Source: Alloalcanivorax xiamenensis (GTDB lineage: Bacteria > Pseudomonadota > Gammaproteobacteria > Pseudomonadales > Alcanivoracaceae). From it: a stretch of DNA of 64,000 bases. The stretch covers positions 1-64,000 of the forward strand of contig NZ_AQPF01000006.1 in the NCBI RefSeq assembly GCF_009846745.1. Direction: 5' to 3'. Below are positions 1 through 9,032 of the stretch, one piece after another (the first letter of the stretch is position 1; the number at the start of each line of letters is the position of its first letter). The notes beneath the pieces were generated by a model that saw only the letters and a list, made by a program, of their open reading frames with translations, was not told the DNA's origin and did not search any database. The position numbers and the translations under genes are program-made.

Positions 1-60
1 CCCGTGCCCATGATTGAAGCGCCGTGGCCCGTTAAACCGCGATGAACCTGAAAAAGGCGT

Positions 61-115
61 TTTAGTGGTTGCCAGGGTGTTGGGTCTGGTTTTGCATTAT
101 CGGCGTCCGGCGTCC
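61..115. repeat. Partial copy of heptamer-bounded dispersed element
   Basis: Bases 61-100 match the right part of the core found complete at 12959-13044 and 52461-52546 (shared GCCAGGGTGTTGG and CTGGTTTTGCATTA). Two 7-bp units CGGCGTC follow at 101-114. The left part of the core is missing or diverged. The element ends directly at the stop codon of the minus-strand methyltransferase. Bases 1-60 hold no recognisable gene. Confidence 0.7.
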
Positions 116-859
116 CTAATATTCCCTGGGCCGGCGGCAGGCGCGGACTCTTAGCGGCCAGCGAACCTTGCGTGTCTTTTCCCCCCACGCCTGCTCCAAC
201 TGCGGCAGGAAATCCTGCAACGGGTCCTTGCCGAAGCGGCGTGCTTTCGCCAGAGCCGACCAGGTGTCCAGATAGGCGGCCAGATCACGCCAGTGCCAAT
301 GACGTTCGATGCCGAGGTTTTCCGGTACTTTGTGCTCCGGCCAGGGCAGCGTCACATTGCGATAACCACTGACCACGCTCCAGCGTGCCGCCGGCCACCA
401 GGGCGCCAGCACCCGGTCGTGGAAGTCGTCGATCAGATCCGGCAGCCCTTCCACCTGACACAAGCCATAGCTGATGATGGCCAGCAGCGCGTCCTCGCGC
501 AGCACCCGTTCCGCTTCCTTGAAGAACATCGGCAATGGAAACCAGTGCAGTGCCTGGGCCACGGTGATCAGGTCGAAGCTGCCATCGGCGAAGGGCAGGG
601 CGTCGGCACGGGCGGCCAGATAACGGCTGGCACTGGCCGGGGCGCCTTGTAGTTGGGCGAGGCTCAGGTCGGCGCCGATGACGTGTTGGAAATGGCCTTC
701 CAGGGAGCGGCACGCTTGGCCGGTGCCACAGCCCAGGTCCAGCGCCCGCCGGTGCTCGAAACACTGATCGCCGAGCCAGCGAAACAGATTCTCCGGGTAG
801 TCCGGCCGGTGTAGGTGGTACTGCCCGCCCCGTTGAAACAACGAAGGGCGGTCAGACAT
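116..859 (-). CDS. Class I SAM-dependent methyltransferase
   Basis: A 247-aa protein of the UbiE/Methyltransf_11 type. The N-terminal third carries the SAM-binding glycine motif ALDLGCGTGQ, followed by an acidic post-motif (VIGADLS) and the motif-IV-like FDLITVAQALHW, which resembles trans-aconitate methyltransferase-like proteins. The substrate cannot be told from sequence. The ATG at 859 overlaps the stop of the PilZ gene (ATGTCTGA), which suggests translational coupling; an in-frame ATG at 868 is possible. The open frame extends further upstream, but that part lies inside the PilZ gene in another frame and is not credible. The C-terminus ends in a basic tail abutting a dispersed repeat. 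Confidence 0.8.
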   Translation of the reverse strand: MSDRPSLFQRGGQYHLHRPDYPENLFRWLGDQCFEHRRALDLGCGTGQACRSLEGHFQHVIGADLSLAQLQGAPASASRYLAARADALPFADGSFDLITVAQALHWFPLPMFFKEAERVLREDALLAIISYGLCQVEGLPDLIDDFHDRVLAPWWPAARWSVVSGYRNVTLPWPEHKVPENLGIERHWHWRDLAAYLDTWSALAKARRFGKDPLQDFLPQLEQAWGEKTRKVRWPLRVRACRRPREY

Positions 860-1196
860 CGGGATCATCGAACCGGGCCGCCCAGAGGGCGCCGTCGGTT
901 CGCTCCAGGTCGAGGGCAATGCCGGCGGACCAGCGCCGCTCTCCTTCGGCGCACCAGGCAATGGTGCCGAACAGATGCAAGGCTTCGCCCTGGCTGGGAA
1001 GCTGCAGCCACAACTCCACGTCGGTATCGGGGCGGATCGAGTAGGGCAGTTCCACGCCAAGGCCGGCGCGGGAGATGTCCCGGCAGATCAGCGTGAGATC
1101 GTCATCCCCGGAGGGCGGGTCCTGGCGCAGACGCATGTTGAGGTCGTCCGGAGCCCGGTGGCGCGAATGACGACGTTGTTCCTTCACGTGCTTCAT
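852..1196 (-). CDS. PilZ domain protein
   Basis: A 114-aa protein that is essentially a single PilZ domain. The c-di-GMP signature is visible: RRHSRHR (RxxxR) near the N-terminus and DISRAGLG (DxSxxG) about 30 residues later. PilZ proteins bind cyclic di-GMP and relay it to motility, exopolysaccharide or secretion machinery; the partner here is unknown. The start MKHVKEQ was chosen because the upstream in-frame codons overlap the small membrane-protein gene ending at 1202. It probably forms a three-gene unit with that gene (5-nt gap) and the downstream methyltransferase (8-nt overlap). Confidence 0.85.
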   Translation of the reverse strand: MKHVKEQRRHSRHRAPDDLNMRLRQDPPSGDDDLTLICRDISRAGLGVELPYSIRPDTDVELWLQLPSQGEALHLFGTIAWCAEGERRWSAGIALDLERTDGALWAARFDDPDV

Positions 1197-1201
1197 CGGC
1201 T

Positions 1202-1360
1202 TCACCCATAGATGAGGTGGTCCACCACGGCGGCGGCACCAGCGATGCACAGGGTTACGGCGATCAGGAAGAGCAACAAGAATAGGGCGGGACGAACGGT
1301 TTTCGGTAGCGGTTCGGTGGGCCGCTGCCGGTAGTGTTCTTCGCGGGTCTTGTCATTCAT
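1202..1360 (-). CDS. Small single-pass membrane protein (52 aa)
   Basis: Reading the minus strand from the ATG at 1360 gives a 52-residue protein starting MNDKTREEHYRQ and ending DHLIYG. The first ~24 residues are charged and proline-containing. The rest is one strong hydrophobic helix (about residues 25-47). It stops 5 nt before the PilZ start, so it looks like the first gene of a PilZ-methyltransferase unit. I do not recognise the family. Alternative: a chance ORF, but the spacing and the clean amphipathic/TM layout argue for a real gene. Confidence 0.55.
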   Translation of the reverse strand: MNDKTREEHYRQRPTEPLPKTVRPALFLLLFLIAVTLCIAGAAAVVDHLIYG

Positions 1361-1444
1361 AAGCCGGACCTGCTTTTTTCATATTGGGGGCCTGATTATC
1401 CGCTATCGGCGCGATGAAGCAAGGCCGATAGCGGAAGCGAGTGG

Positions 1445-3817
1445 TCACATGGCGATCTGGATTTTCTGGAACAACCACTGATGCAGGCTTTCCGACAGCA
1501 GCGGCAGGTAACTCACCAGCAGCAGGGCGGTGAACATCGCCGCGATGGGCAGCAGATATTTTTCGTAGCGGCGGAAGAACGAGCCGCCATGAACTCTGGC
1601 GCTCTCCACCTCATCGTCGCCCACTACTTGTCGGGTAAGCAGATGGTTCACCGCCACCGGCGGGGTCAGATACCCCAACTCGAAGGCCACCAGGGTGATC
1701 ATCCAGAAATGCAGCGGATCGATACCGTTGTTGAAGGCGACCTGGGCGACGGTGGCGTTGACCAGCACCACGGCGCCGAAGGGCTCCATGATCATGCCCA
1801 GAATCACCATGGTCACCACCAGGATACTGGTGGCGATCCAGATCGAGGAGAAGGACTCCGGCAGCATCTCCACCAGCCCCGAGCGCTCGATCAGTCCGCC
1901 GGTACCCACCGACAGCGCCATCAGCATCAGCATGGCGCCGATATGGGTGGTGGTGTCGTTGGTGGCGAAACGGAGCGAGCCTTCCAGTTTTTCAGAGACG
2001 CCCTCCTCGGGGGCGTAGTGAGGGTCCATTGCCTCGCTCCTGGTCATGCGTGGCGCGATCAGATAGTGCACCAGCAGAAACCCGGCCAGGAACAGGTTGC
2101 GTGAAAACAGTCCCCACAGGTGATTCTCCAGCGTAAGCCGGGTCCAGCCGGTGGGCAGATCGCCGCTTTGAAGGGCCTGGTATCCCTGCCAGAGATCGTT
2201 GCAGGAGAGAACGATCATCGGCACCAGAAACAGAGCGAACAGGTGCAGCAGGTGATGGCTCAGTTTCTCGTACAACAATACGACCAGCAGCATCACCGGC
2301 AGAATGATAGGGGCTGAGAACTCATCCAGTTGACGGTCCAGCACGTCGCTGAACAGCACCAGTACCGCGCCGACGACAATGGCGTAGGGCAGCAGCGGCA
2401 CCAGGCGCTTGAGACTGGCCGGCACGGCTTCGGAGAACGGCGCGATGCGGGCCGGAGAGGTGCGCGCGAACTGACTGTAAACGAAGAACAGCAGCAGACT
2501 GAGCATGAACACCTTGAGGCCGGAACTGAACAACTCGGTGGTGGTGACGTTCTTATTGAGCGCGGCGATGATCACCACCAGCAGACAGGGGCGCAGCACC
2601 ACGCCCATGGAACCGGACATGGCGGTGGTGGCGAGAGCCAGTTGCTTGCGCGCGCCGGCCCGGATCATCTCGTTGTACACCGTGGCCCCGGCGGCGATCA
2701 CGAAGATGCCGGACGCGCCGGTGTAGGCGGTAGGCACGGCGGTCACCGCCAACACCACGAAGGCCATCAGTTCCGGTGACATACGCCAGGGCCGCAGCAC
2801 GTCGAACACCAGATGGGTCAGCCGGGTCTGCCTCAGCATCATGCCGATCCAGATATACAGCGCCAGATTGAGAAACATGGTGGACATTTCCATCATGATG
2901 CCCAGATACACGGCGATGCCGTGGTAGTACCCCTGGCTGATGAACTGAAAGGACGCCGACAGACACATGAAAGTGTAAAGCGGAATGGTGAGCAGGGCCT
3001 TGCCCCAGGAACCGCCGGATTCCAGGCCCTTGGGGAATCGGACCAACTGATACAGTGACGCCGCGGTCAACACGGCGAAACCGGCGATCCAGAACTGATG
3101 CAAATAGAAGTGGCCGACCCGAACGCCGGTCTCCATCGCCGCCGCCTCTTCAATGCGATAGACCGTGGCGGAGAACAGCAACAGCGCGTTGGCGATCAGC
3201 TGAGCGGTGGTGGAGACGAGGTGATCCTTGATCGTGCGTTGCGGGCGCAGGGCAATATGGTGCCGGCCCAGCGTGGTGCGAGTGGCACAGATCATCAGCA
3301 GCAGACAAAGTAACAGACGTTTGTAGTCGCCCAGGGAGGACACCACCCAGGCCACGCCACCTTCCACATTGCGGAACATCACCACCGAAGGGGTGACCCT
3401 TTCCTGGATGGTCCGGTAGCGGTCCCATTTGCCCCGACAGTTTTCCCGTGATCGCCGCAGTGACTGGCGGATGGCATCTTCGTTGATGCTCGGCGTGCCC
3501 AGCACTCCGGCAAGCGGATCATTGGCGGCCTCGACCTGTCGTCGTTGCAGGGTTTCCCGGGTCAGTCGGCTGATGTTCGGATCGGGGTTGCAGGTTGGCT
3601 CGGTCATGACGCCGGCGCCGCGCAGCAGGAAGTAACTTTCCCAGGTGTTTTCCCCGATCTTCAGTAGCTGCGAATGGATGATCTCTCCGGATGAGAGGAA
3701 TAATGCCAGTAGCAGCACGAACAGGGTTGGTAGTGACGAAAACCATTCCGCCGGCGACCGCCGAAGCCAGTGCCCGCTGCTGCCTGTCACGGTTTTCCCC
3801 ATGGCTCTTTCTTCCAT
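1445..3817 (-). CDS. Fused TRAP-type transporter permease (DctQ-like/DctM), copy 1
   Basis: A 790-aa polytopic membrane protein. A first TM helix (about 28-48) is followed by a ~110-residue extracytoplasmic loop with two cysteines (C76 in EPTCNPDPN, C127 in RENCRGKW). Three more helices follow, then a large DctM-like region with many TM segments, including glycine-rich re-entrant-like stretches (YTGASGIFVIAAGA, ELGYLTPPVAVN). The N-terminal four-helix part plausibly replaces the separate small DctQ subunit. TRAP permeases import solutes delivered by a periplasmic binding protein using an ion gradient. The start has a good Shine-Dalgarno (AAGGAGAAGGGG). It is a close paralogue of the next gene. 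The substrate is unknown. Confidence 0.8.
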   Translation of the reverse strand: MEERAMGKTVTGSSGHWLRRSPAEWFSSLPTLFVLLLALFLSSGEIIHSQLLKIGENTWESYFLLRGAGVMTEPTCNPDPNISRLTRETLQRRQVEAANDPLAGVLGTPSINEDAIRQSLRRSRENCRGKWDRYRTIQERVTPSVVMFRNVEGGVAWVVSSLGDYKRLLLCLLLMICATRTTLGRHHIALRPQRTIKDHLVSTTAQLIANALLLFSATVYRIEEAAAMETGVRVGHFYLHQFWIAGFAVLTAASLYQLVRFPKGLESGGSWGKALLTIPLYTFMCLSASFQFISQGYYHGIAVYLGIMMEMSTMFLNLALYIWIGMMLRQTRLTHLVFDVLRPWRMSPELMAFVVLAVTAVPTAYTGASGIFVIAAGATVYNEMIRAGARKQLALATTAMSGSMGVVLRPCLLVVIIAALNKNVTTTELFSSGLKVFMLSLLLFFVYSQFARTSPARIAPFSEAVPASLKRLVPLLPYAIVVGAVLVLFSDVLDRQLDEFSAPIILPVMLLVVLLYEKLSHHLLHLFALFLVPMIVLSCNDLWQGYQALQSGDLPTGWTRLTLENHLWGLFSRNLFLAGFLLVHYLIAPRMTRSEAMDPHYAPEEGVSEKLEGSLRFATNDTTTHIGAMLMLMALSVGTGGLIERSGLVEMLPESFSSIWIATSILVVTMVILGMIMEPFGAVVLVNATVAQVAFNNGIDPLHFWMITLVAFELGYLTPPVAVNHLLTRQVVGDDEVESARVHGGSFFRRYEKYLLPIAAMFTALLLVSYLPLLSESLHQWLFQKIQIAM

Positions 3818-3926
3818 TGCCCCTTCTCCTTTTTTTATGGGTATGGGTTGTTGTTATTGATGTCGCGGTGTGTCCGGTTTGGCGTCGCTGTTCTCCTGTC
3901 CGTTCAGCCACTCCGGCGTTGAATAC

Positions 3927-3953
3927 AAAAGGGGCCCGCGAGAGCCCCTTTTT
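3927..3953 (-). terminator. Rho-independent terminator after permease copy 2
   Basis: Hairpin with GGGGC/GCCCC arms at 3931-3948, flanked by an A-run on the left and a T-run on the right, between the two permease genes. It would end transcription from the upstream permease on the minus strand, so copy 1 probably has its own promoter at 3820-3925. Confidence 0.75.
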
Positions 3954-3985
3954 CCGTGATCACGGTGTTGACTTACACCGGGTGC

Positions 3986-6331
3986 TTACATGGCCACCTG
4001 TATCTTATGGAACAGCCACTGGTGTAGCCCTTCGGACATCAGCGGCAGATAGCTCACCGCCAGCAGGGCCGTGAGCATCACCGCTATGGGCAGCAGGAAC
4101 TTCTCATAGCGGCGGAAGAAGGAGCCGCTGTGAAGTTTGGCGCTCTCCACTTCGTCGTCACCCACCACCTGTCGCGTCAACAAGTGGTTGAGGGCCACCG
4201 GCGGTGTCAGGTAACCCAGCTCGAACGCCACCAGTGTGATCATCCAGAAATGAAGCGGATCGATGCCGTTATTGAAAGCCACCTGGGCAATAGTCGCGTT
4301 CACCAGGATCACCGCGCCATAGGGGTCCATGATCATGCCGATAACCACCATGGTCACCACCAGAATGGTCATCGCGATCCAGATCGAGGAAAACGCCTCG
4401 GGCAGCATTTCCATCAAACCAGAGCGTTCGATGATGCCGCCGGTGCTCACCGACAGCGCCATCAATATCAGTAGAGCACCGATGTGAGTGGTGGTCTCAT
4501 TGGTGGAGAAGCGCAGCGAGCCTTCCAGTTTTTCCGAGACACCTTCCTCGGGAGCGTAGTGGGGATCCGTGTCGCCATTGCCTTTCATGCGGGGCGCCAC
4601 GAGGTAGTGAACGACGATAAAGCCGCCAAGAATCACGTTCCGCCAGAACAGGCCCCAAAGATGATTCTGCAGGGTCACGGTGGTCCAGCCGGTGGGGATC
4701 TCCCCGCTCTGCAATGCCTGATAGCCATGCCAGGTGTCCATGAAGGACATCGCCAGCATGGGAATCAACGCCAGCGCGAACAGGTGCAAACAGTGGCGAC
4801 TTAGCTTTTCGTAGAACAGCACGGCCAGCAGCATTACCGGCAGAATGATCGGAGCGGAGAACTCATCCAGGTGGCGGTTCAGAACATCGCTGAAGAACAC
4901 CAGGACGGTGCCGACCACGATGCCGTAAGGCAGCAGAGGTATCAGTCGTTTCAGACTGTGCGGCAAAGCCTCGGAGAACGGCGCGATGCGAGCTGGTGAG
5001 GTACGTGCGAACTGGCTGTAGATGAAGAACAGCACCAGGCTGAGAATAAAAATCTTGATGCCGGAATTGAACAGTTCGGTGGTGGTTACGCTCTTGTTCA
5101 ACGCGGCGATGATCACCACCAGAAGGCAAGGACGCAGCACCACGCCCATGGAGCCGGACATGGCGGTGGCGGCCAGCGCCAGTTGCTTGCGCGCCCCGGC
5201 ACGGATCAGTTCGTTATAGATGGTGGCCCCGGCGGCAATCACGAAGATGCCGGACGCGCCGGTGTAAGCGGTGGGGATGGCCGCCACCGCCAGCACCACG
5301 AAGGCCATCAGTTCCGGCGACATCTTCCAGGGCCGCAGTACATCGAATACCAGATGAGCCAGCTTGGTCTGTTTCAGCATCATACCGATCCAGATGTACA
5401 GCGCCAGGTTCAGGAACAGCGTGGACATCTCCATCATCATGCCCAGATACACGGCGATGCCATGGTAATAACCCTGACTGAGGAACTGTGCCGAAGCGGT
5501 CAAAGCCATGAAACTGTAGAGCGGAATAGTGAGCAGAGCCTTGCCCCAGGAACCGCCGGATTCCAGATCCTTGGGACGGCTCATCAACTGGTACAGGGAG
5601 GCGGCGGTGAGAATGGCGAAGCCGGCGATCCAGAACTGATGTAAATAGAAATGGCCGACGCGCACGCCGGACTCCATGGCGGCGACTTCCTCCATACGAT
5701 AAACGAAAGCGGAGGAAAGCAGCAGCGCATTGGCGATCAACTGTGCCGTGGTGGAAACAAGATAATCCTTGACCGTCCTTTGCGGCCGTAGGGCAATATG
5801 ATGCCGTCCCAGTGTGGCGGTGGCGGCGCAAATCAATACCAGCAGACACAGCAGAAGGCGTTTGTAGTCGCCGAGCGTGGAGACGATTTTCGCCACGCCG
5901 CCCTCGACGGTGCGGAAGGCGATAACACCGGGTGTGACCCTTTCCTCTATGGTTTGGTAACGCTCCCAGCGAGTCCGGCAATTTTCTCTGGAGCGTTCCA
6001 GGGACTGACGGATCGCACCCTCGTTAACCTCGGAAGTGCCGAGCACGTCCGCCAGGGGATCATCGGCGGCTTCCTGCTGGCGCTTGCGGACGGTTTCCCG
6101 GGTGAGCTGATCAATGTTCGGATCCGGATTACAGGTCGGCTCCTGGACCATGCCGGCGCCACGCAGCAGAAAGTAGCTCTCCCAGGTGTTTTCACCGATC
6201 TTCAATAACTGGGAGTGAATAATTTCGCCGGAAGAGAGAAAAATTGTCAGCAGGAGGATGATCAGGGTCGGCAGGGAGGATACCCATTCCTTAATGGAAC
6301 GGTTCGCCACGGTAAAGGTTGGTTTATCCAT
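3986..6331 (-). CDS. Fused TRAP-type transporter permease (DctQ-like/DctM), copy 2
   Basis: A 781-aa paralogue of the 1445-3817 product, alignable almost end to end by eye. It has the same order of N-terminal helix (about 20-38), periplasmic loop with the same cysteine pair (C67 and C118, spacing 51 as in copy 1), three helices and DctM-like core. The two copies differ mostly in the first 15 residues and in the loop. It lies downstream of the AdeT-like binding protein and TatT-like lipoprotein in the same orientation, so 8607-3986 probably forms the basic transporter set. Being a distinct paralogue, it may serve a different binding protein than copy 1. Confidence 0.8.
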   Translation of the reverse strand: MDKPTFTVANRSIKEWVSSLPTLIILLLTIFLSSGEIIHSQLLKIGENTWESYFLLRGAGMVQEPTCNPDPNIDQLTRETVRKRQQEAADDPLADVLGTSEVNEGAIRQSLERSRENCRTRWERYQTIEERVTPGVIAFRTVEGGVAKIVSTLGDYKRLLLCLLVLICAATATLGRHHIALRPQRTVKDYLVSTTAQLIANALLLSSAFVYRMEEVAAMESGVRVGHFYLHQFWIAGFAILTAASLYQLMSRPKDLESGGSWGKALLTIPLYSFMALTASAQFLSQGYYHGIAVYLGMMMEMSTLFLNLALYIWIGMMLKQTKLAHLVFDVLRPWKMSPELMAFVVLAVAAIPTAYTGASGIFVIAAGATIYNELIRAGARKQLALAATAMSGSMGVVLRPCLLVVIIAALNKSVTTTELFNSGIKIFILSLVLFFIYSQFARTSPARIAPFSEALPHSLKRLIPLLPYGIVVGTVLVFFSDVLNRHLDEFSAPIILPVMLLAVLFYEKLSRHCLHLFALALIPMLAMSFMDTWHGYQALQSGEIPTGWTTVTLQNHLWGLFWRNVILGGFIVVHYLVAPRMKGNGDTDPHYAPEEGVSEKLEGSLRFSTNETTTHIGALLILMALSVSTGGIIERSGLMEMLPEAFSSIWIAMTILVVTMVVIGMIMDPYGAVILVNATIAQVAFNNGIDPLHFWMITLVAFELGYLTPPVALNHLLTRQVVGDDEVESAKLHSGSFFRRYEKFLLPIAVMLTALLAVSYLPLMSEGLHQWLFHKIQVAM

Positions 6332-6463
6332 TTTTCACCCGGTTTTTGTTATGCCAGCAATGAGATCGCCGCGTATGAAAACGACCTTTTCGAGCGAGCA
6401 TATACTGCACCCCTTCGCGCCGGTATGGCCGAAGCGCCACAAGTGGTGGAGGGAATGGAGAAC

Positions 6464-6482
6464 GGGGCCGGATGCCGGCCCC
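6464..6482. terminator. GC-rich hairpin after AdeT-like gene 1
   Basis: Stem GGGGCCGG/CCGGCCCC (loop ATG) directly downstream of the stop codon of the 6496-7509 gene. There is no clear T-run on the minus strand, so it may be an mRNA-stabilising or attenuating stem-loop rather than a full terminator. The rest of the 164-nt gap (6332-6495) holds no gene. Confidence 0.45.
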
Positions 6483-6495
6483 GCGGTTTCAGATG

Positions 6496-7509
6496 TTACT
6501 CTTGAGGATTGGCGCATTCCGCGCGGGAAGGGTCGTACTTGCAACGCACCTTCAGAAGAAGGTTGGTCAGGTCCTTGCTGTAAATACCGTCCTGGGTCAT
6601 CTCGATACGAGCCTCACGCAGCATTTCGTCATAGCCACGTTTGTCCTCCTCGGGCAGCTCGATCCACCACTTCTTGTCCACCTCGTTTTCCGCGTTGTTA
6701 ATGATGGTCATCGCGCGGTCAAACTGACCGAACATGAACTTGCGGGACTGCTTGACGAAATCCTCGGAAAAGCGGTCCTTGCGCAGCACGATCTGATTGG
6801 TGAGCTGGCCGAGGGTATAGCGGATGATGCCGCCATCGGGTTGCAGTCCCTTGTACAGCTCGAGCGCGGAATAGGCCACCACCGGAGCGAAGCAGATATC
6901 CACGGAATTGTTGTTGAAACGGCCGGCGAAGTTGGTGATGTCCGACAGTACCGGGGACATACCCACCTTGGCGGCCATCTGCGCCTGGGCCGGGTCGTAT
7001 TCCATCACCGAGATGGATTTGCCGGACAGAGCGTTGACATCGTTGATGCTCTTGTCCTTGACGAACAGATAAGCCGCGCCCATGGGCATCAGGCCGCCAA
7101 TGGTATAGGGTCCGGAGGTCATCTTTTCGTTGATGGACGGTGTGTCGCTGGACAGCACCTGGATCACGGTACGCAGATGCTCGTAATCGGGAATCGCGCC
7201 AATTGCTTCCATGCTGCCGGAGTAGTGGTTGAACTGGCGTACCCGCAAACCGGTCAGTACCGCGCCATCACACTGGCCGGCCTTGAGGGACTCGGCGGCG
7301 ATTTTCTCGTCGGTGTAGGGCTTGAGGTCGATGTCGGCGCCCCAGCCGGCGGCGGCGGTGCGGTAGTCCTTCATCACGTTGTAGACGTCGCCACTGGCAC
7401 CGATGATGTCAAAGACACACAAGGTCCGTTTCTCGGCGGCATTGGCACCGGCCGCGGCCAGGCCCAGTACGGTCGCCATCACGGCGGTTAACGCTTTCTT
7501 GTAGCGCAT
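6496..7509 (-). CDS. AdeT-like putative solute-binding protein 1
   Basis: A 337-aa secreted protein with a classical signal peptide (MRYKKALTAVM..., cleavage near residue 25 after ANA). It belongs to the putative solute-binding family typified by Acinetobacter AdeT1/AdeT2. The name recalls RND efflux, but the protein has no membrane helices beyond the signal and looks like a type II periplasmic binding protein. Four cysteines at C31, C80, C323 and C332 keep the same spacing in the two paralogues at 10.4 and 11.6 kb. It lies between a TatT-like lipoprotein and a TRAP-type permease, so delivery of a solute to that permease is the likely job. The ligand is unknown. Confidence 0.75.
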   Translation of the reverse strand: MRYKKALTAVMATVLGLAAAGANAAEKRTLCVFDIIGASGDVYNVMKDYRTAAAGWGADIDLKPYTDEKIAAESLKAGQCDGAVLTGLRVRQFNHYSGSMEAIGAIPDYEHLRTVIQVLSSDTPSINEKMTSGPYTIGGLMPMGAAYLFVKDKSINDVNALSGKSISVMEYDPAQAQMAAKVGMSPVLSDITNFAGRFNNNSVDICFAPVVAYSALELYKGLQPDGGIIRYTLGQLTNQIVLRKDRFSEDFVKQSRKFMFGQFDRAMTIINNAENEVDKKWWIELPEEDKRGYDEMLREARIEMTQDGIYSKDLTNLLLKVRCKYDPSRAECANPQE

Positions 7510-7546
7510 GAGGTCGTCTCTCCTGGTTTTTTTGATTATCGGGGGG

Positions 7547-7572
7547 AGAGCCTTCCGGCGGGGGAAGGCTCT
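7547..7572. other. Stem-loop between lipoprotein and AdeT-like gene
   Basis: Inverted repeat AGAGCCTTCC/GGAAGGCTCT (10-bp stem, short G-rich loop) in the 72-nt gap between two co-oriented genes. No T-run follows on the minus strand. It could be a processing or attenuation site that sets the stoichiometry of lipoprotein to abundant binding protein. Confidence 0.5.
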
Positions 7573-7581
7573 TCGGTCCCG

Positions 7582-8607
7582 TTACAGCAGATCGTCGATG
7601 TCAACTTTGGAGCCGGAAGAGGGCTGGTCATCCCAGAAGGTGCCCAGGCCGCTCACCGGAGTCCGTTTGCCGGTGGCTTCGGTCCACATGCGATCGGACA
7701 GGCCCTGTATCAGGACACCGGCGATGGCGTCGATCATGGCGTAGTCCGGGTCCAGGTTTTCGTCGTTGGCGGCGAAGTCGCGGATCGCTGAGCGCAGACG
7801 ATCATTGTCGCCCTTGCTGTAAGCGCTCAGCGCCAGGAAAGCGCTGCCCAGACGCACGCCTTTTTCGAAGCCCATCTCGGCGGACTGTTCCAGCTTCGGC
7901 CAGGGCTGCGCGCCTTCCGGAGCCAGCTGTGGCAGCAGGTTCCAGATCGTGGCACGCAAACCTTCCGGTGCGCCCCACCAGTTCTCGTTGCTCAGGCAGG
8001 ACGCATTGCGGGCGACCTTACCGACAATATCCCGCGGCACGCCGACCACACCGTCGGCGGCGCCGTCGGCCACCAGTGCCTGGGCGCCGGCAATGTTACC
8101 CACCAGCCAGACCAGTTGATCCAGCTTGCGGTTCAGTTTGGGGCATTCGCCTTCGTCCAGTTTGCCGTATTCCACTTCCAGGCGCTGGTAGGCGGTGAGC
8201 AGGCGCTCCGCGGCCAGGGCGGACCAGCGTTTTTGCTCGATGCGGGCGTCCTGGGCTTCGGTGACCCGGCCTTCCTTCATGGCACGCAGGTAACGCAGCT
8301 CGGATTCCAGGGCGAGTTGTTCGGCGCATACCGCCGAGGTCACGAAGGTCATCACACCCAAGCGTCCCGGATGGGAGCCCACGGTTTCGAAGGACATCAG
8401 GAGAGGAGTCTGGGCTTCACCCATGATGCAGCCCATGCGCACATCATCGTAGGCCAGCATATAAGGCATTAATTCCGCTTGGCCGAAGCTGACCAGAATA
8501 TCCCCGGTGGTCTTATAGATCATGCCACAGCCCTGCAGCGCGAGCAGGGCGCCGCCGGCGATCAGTACACGCGCGGGTCGCAGCATTTTGGTTATTAGAG
8601 AACGCAT
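7582..8607 (-). CDS. TatT-like TRAP-associated lipoprotein
   Basis: A 341-aa lipoprotein. The signal peptide ends in a lipobox (ALQGC, C27) followed by Gly, which predicts an outer-membrane lipoprotein facing the periplasm. The remainder is helical with TPR-like character. It fits the TRAP-transporter T-component (TatT) type of helical lipoproteins that associate with TRAP binding proteins, but I assign this from context plus general appearance rather than a diagnostic motif. Start chosen at MRSLITK, preceded by AAAAGGAGCTAAAAGGA; the longer open frame upstream lacks an SD. It is first in the unit with AdeT-like 1 and permease copy 2. Confidence 0.55.
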   Translation of the reverse strand: MRSLITKMLRPARVLIAGGALLALQGCGMIYKTTGDILVSFGQAELMPYMLAYDDVRMGCIMGEAQTPLLMSFETVGSHPGRLGVMTFVTSAVCAEQLALESELRYLRAMKEGRVTEAQDARIEQKRWSALAAERLLTAYQRLEVEYGKLDEGECPKLNRKLDQLVWLVGNIAGAQALVADGAADGVVGVPRDIVGKVARNASCLSNENWWGAPEGLRATIWNLLPQLAPEGAQPWPKLEQSAEMGFEKGVRLGSAFLALSAYSKGDNDRLRSAIRDFAANDENLDPDYAMIDAIAGVLIQGLSDRMWTEATGKRTPVSGLGTFWDDQPSSGSKVDIDDLL

Positions 8608-9032
8608 TCCTTTTAGCTCCTTTTTATTGTTCTCGACGTGGAAAATTGACGGTACACAACGCACGCCCGTTGACACAAGCGCCAATTACAAAAATGCATG
8701 TAAGCCATTACATATGGACGCCAGCAAGGGGATCATGGATTTGCAAGGGACCAGGGGAAATGACCGTACGTCGGCGCTCTCCTGTCGGAACAGCCAATGA
8801 AGTTTACCTAAACGCTGGGCCTTCCGTGATCTTGGTAATAAAATCAGACGGTTATCTTTTAACAATTGGATCTTTGAGTGGACACTCGTGAACCCGGATA
8901 AAAAAAGGGGACAGAAAGACCGGCTGGTCATAATTAACCTCGAGGTAAAAACCATCGCGGTTTTTATGGTTACCCTTTTCCGGTAGTTTAGCGGCCCAGG
9001 GCGATTCATTTTTAAACAGGGACACAGACGTG
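8608..9032. other. Divergent intergenic region, 425 nt
   Basis: Lies between the minus-strand lipoprotein gene and the plus-strand kinase gene, so it must hold both promoters. It is clearly richer in A/T than its surroundings. An 8-bp perfect stem TAAAAACC/GGTTTTTA occurs at 8946-8966 and a short GAGTG/CACTC pair near 8875-8887. No ORF of substance and no RNA gene recognised. I could not fix a promoter with confidence. Confidence 0.5.

Noticed and set aside
6496..7509. RND efflux component, as the AdeT name suggests
   Set aside because: Only a signal peptide and a soluble binding-protein-like body; no RND membrane helices, and the neighbours are TRAP-type permeases.
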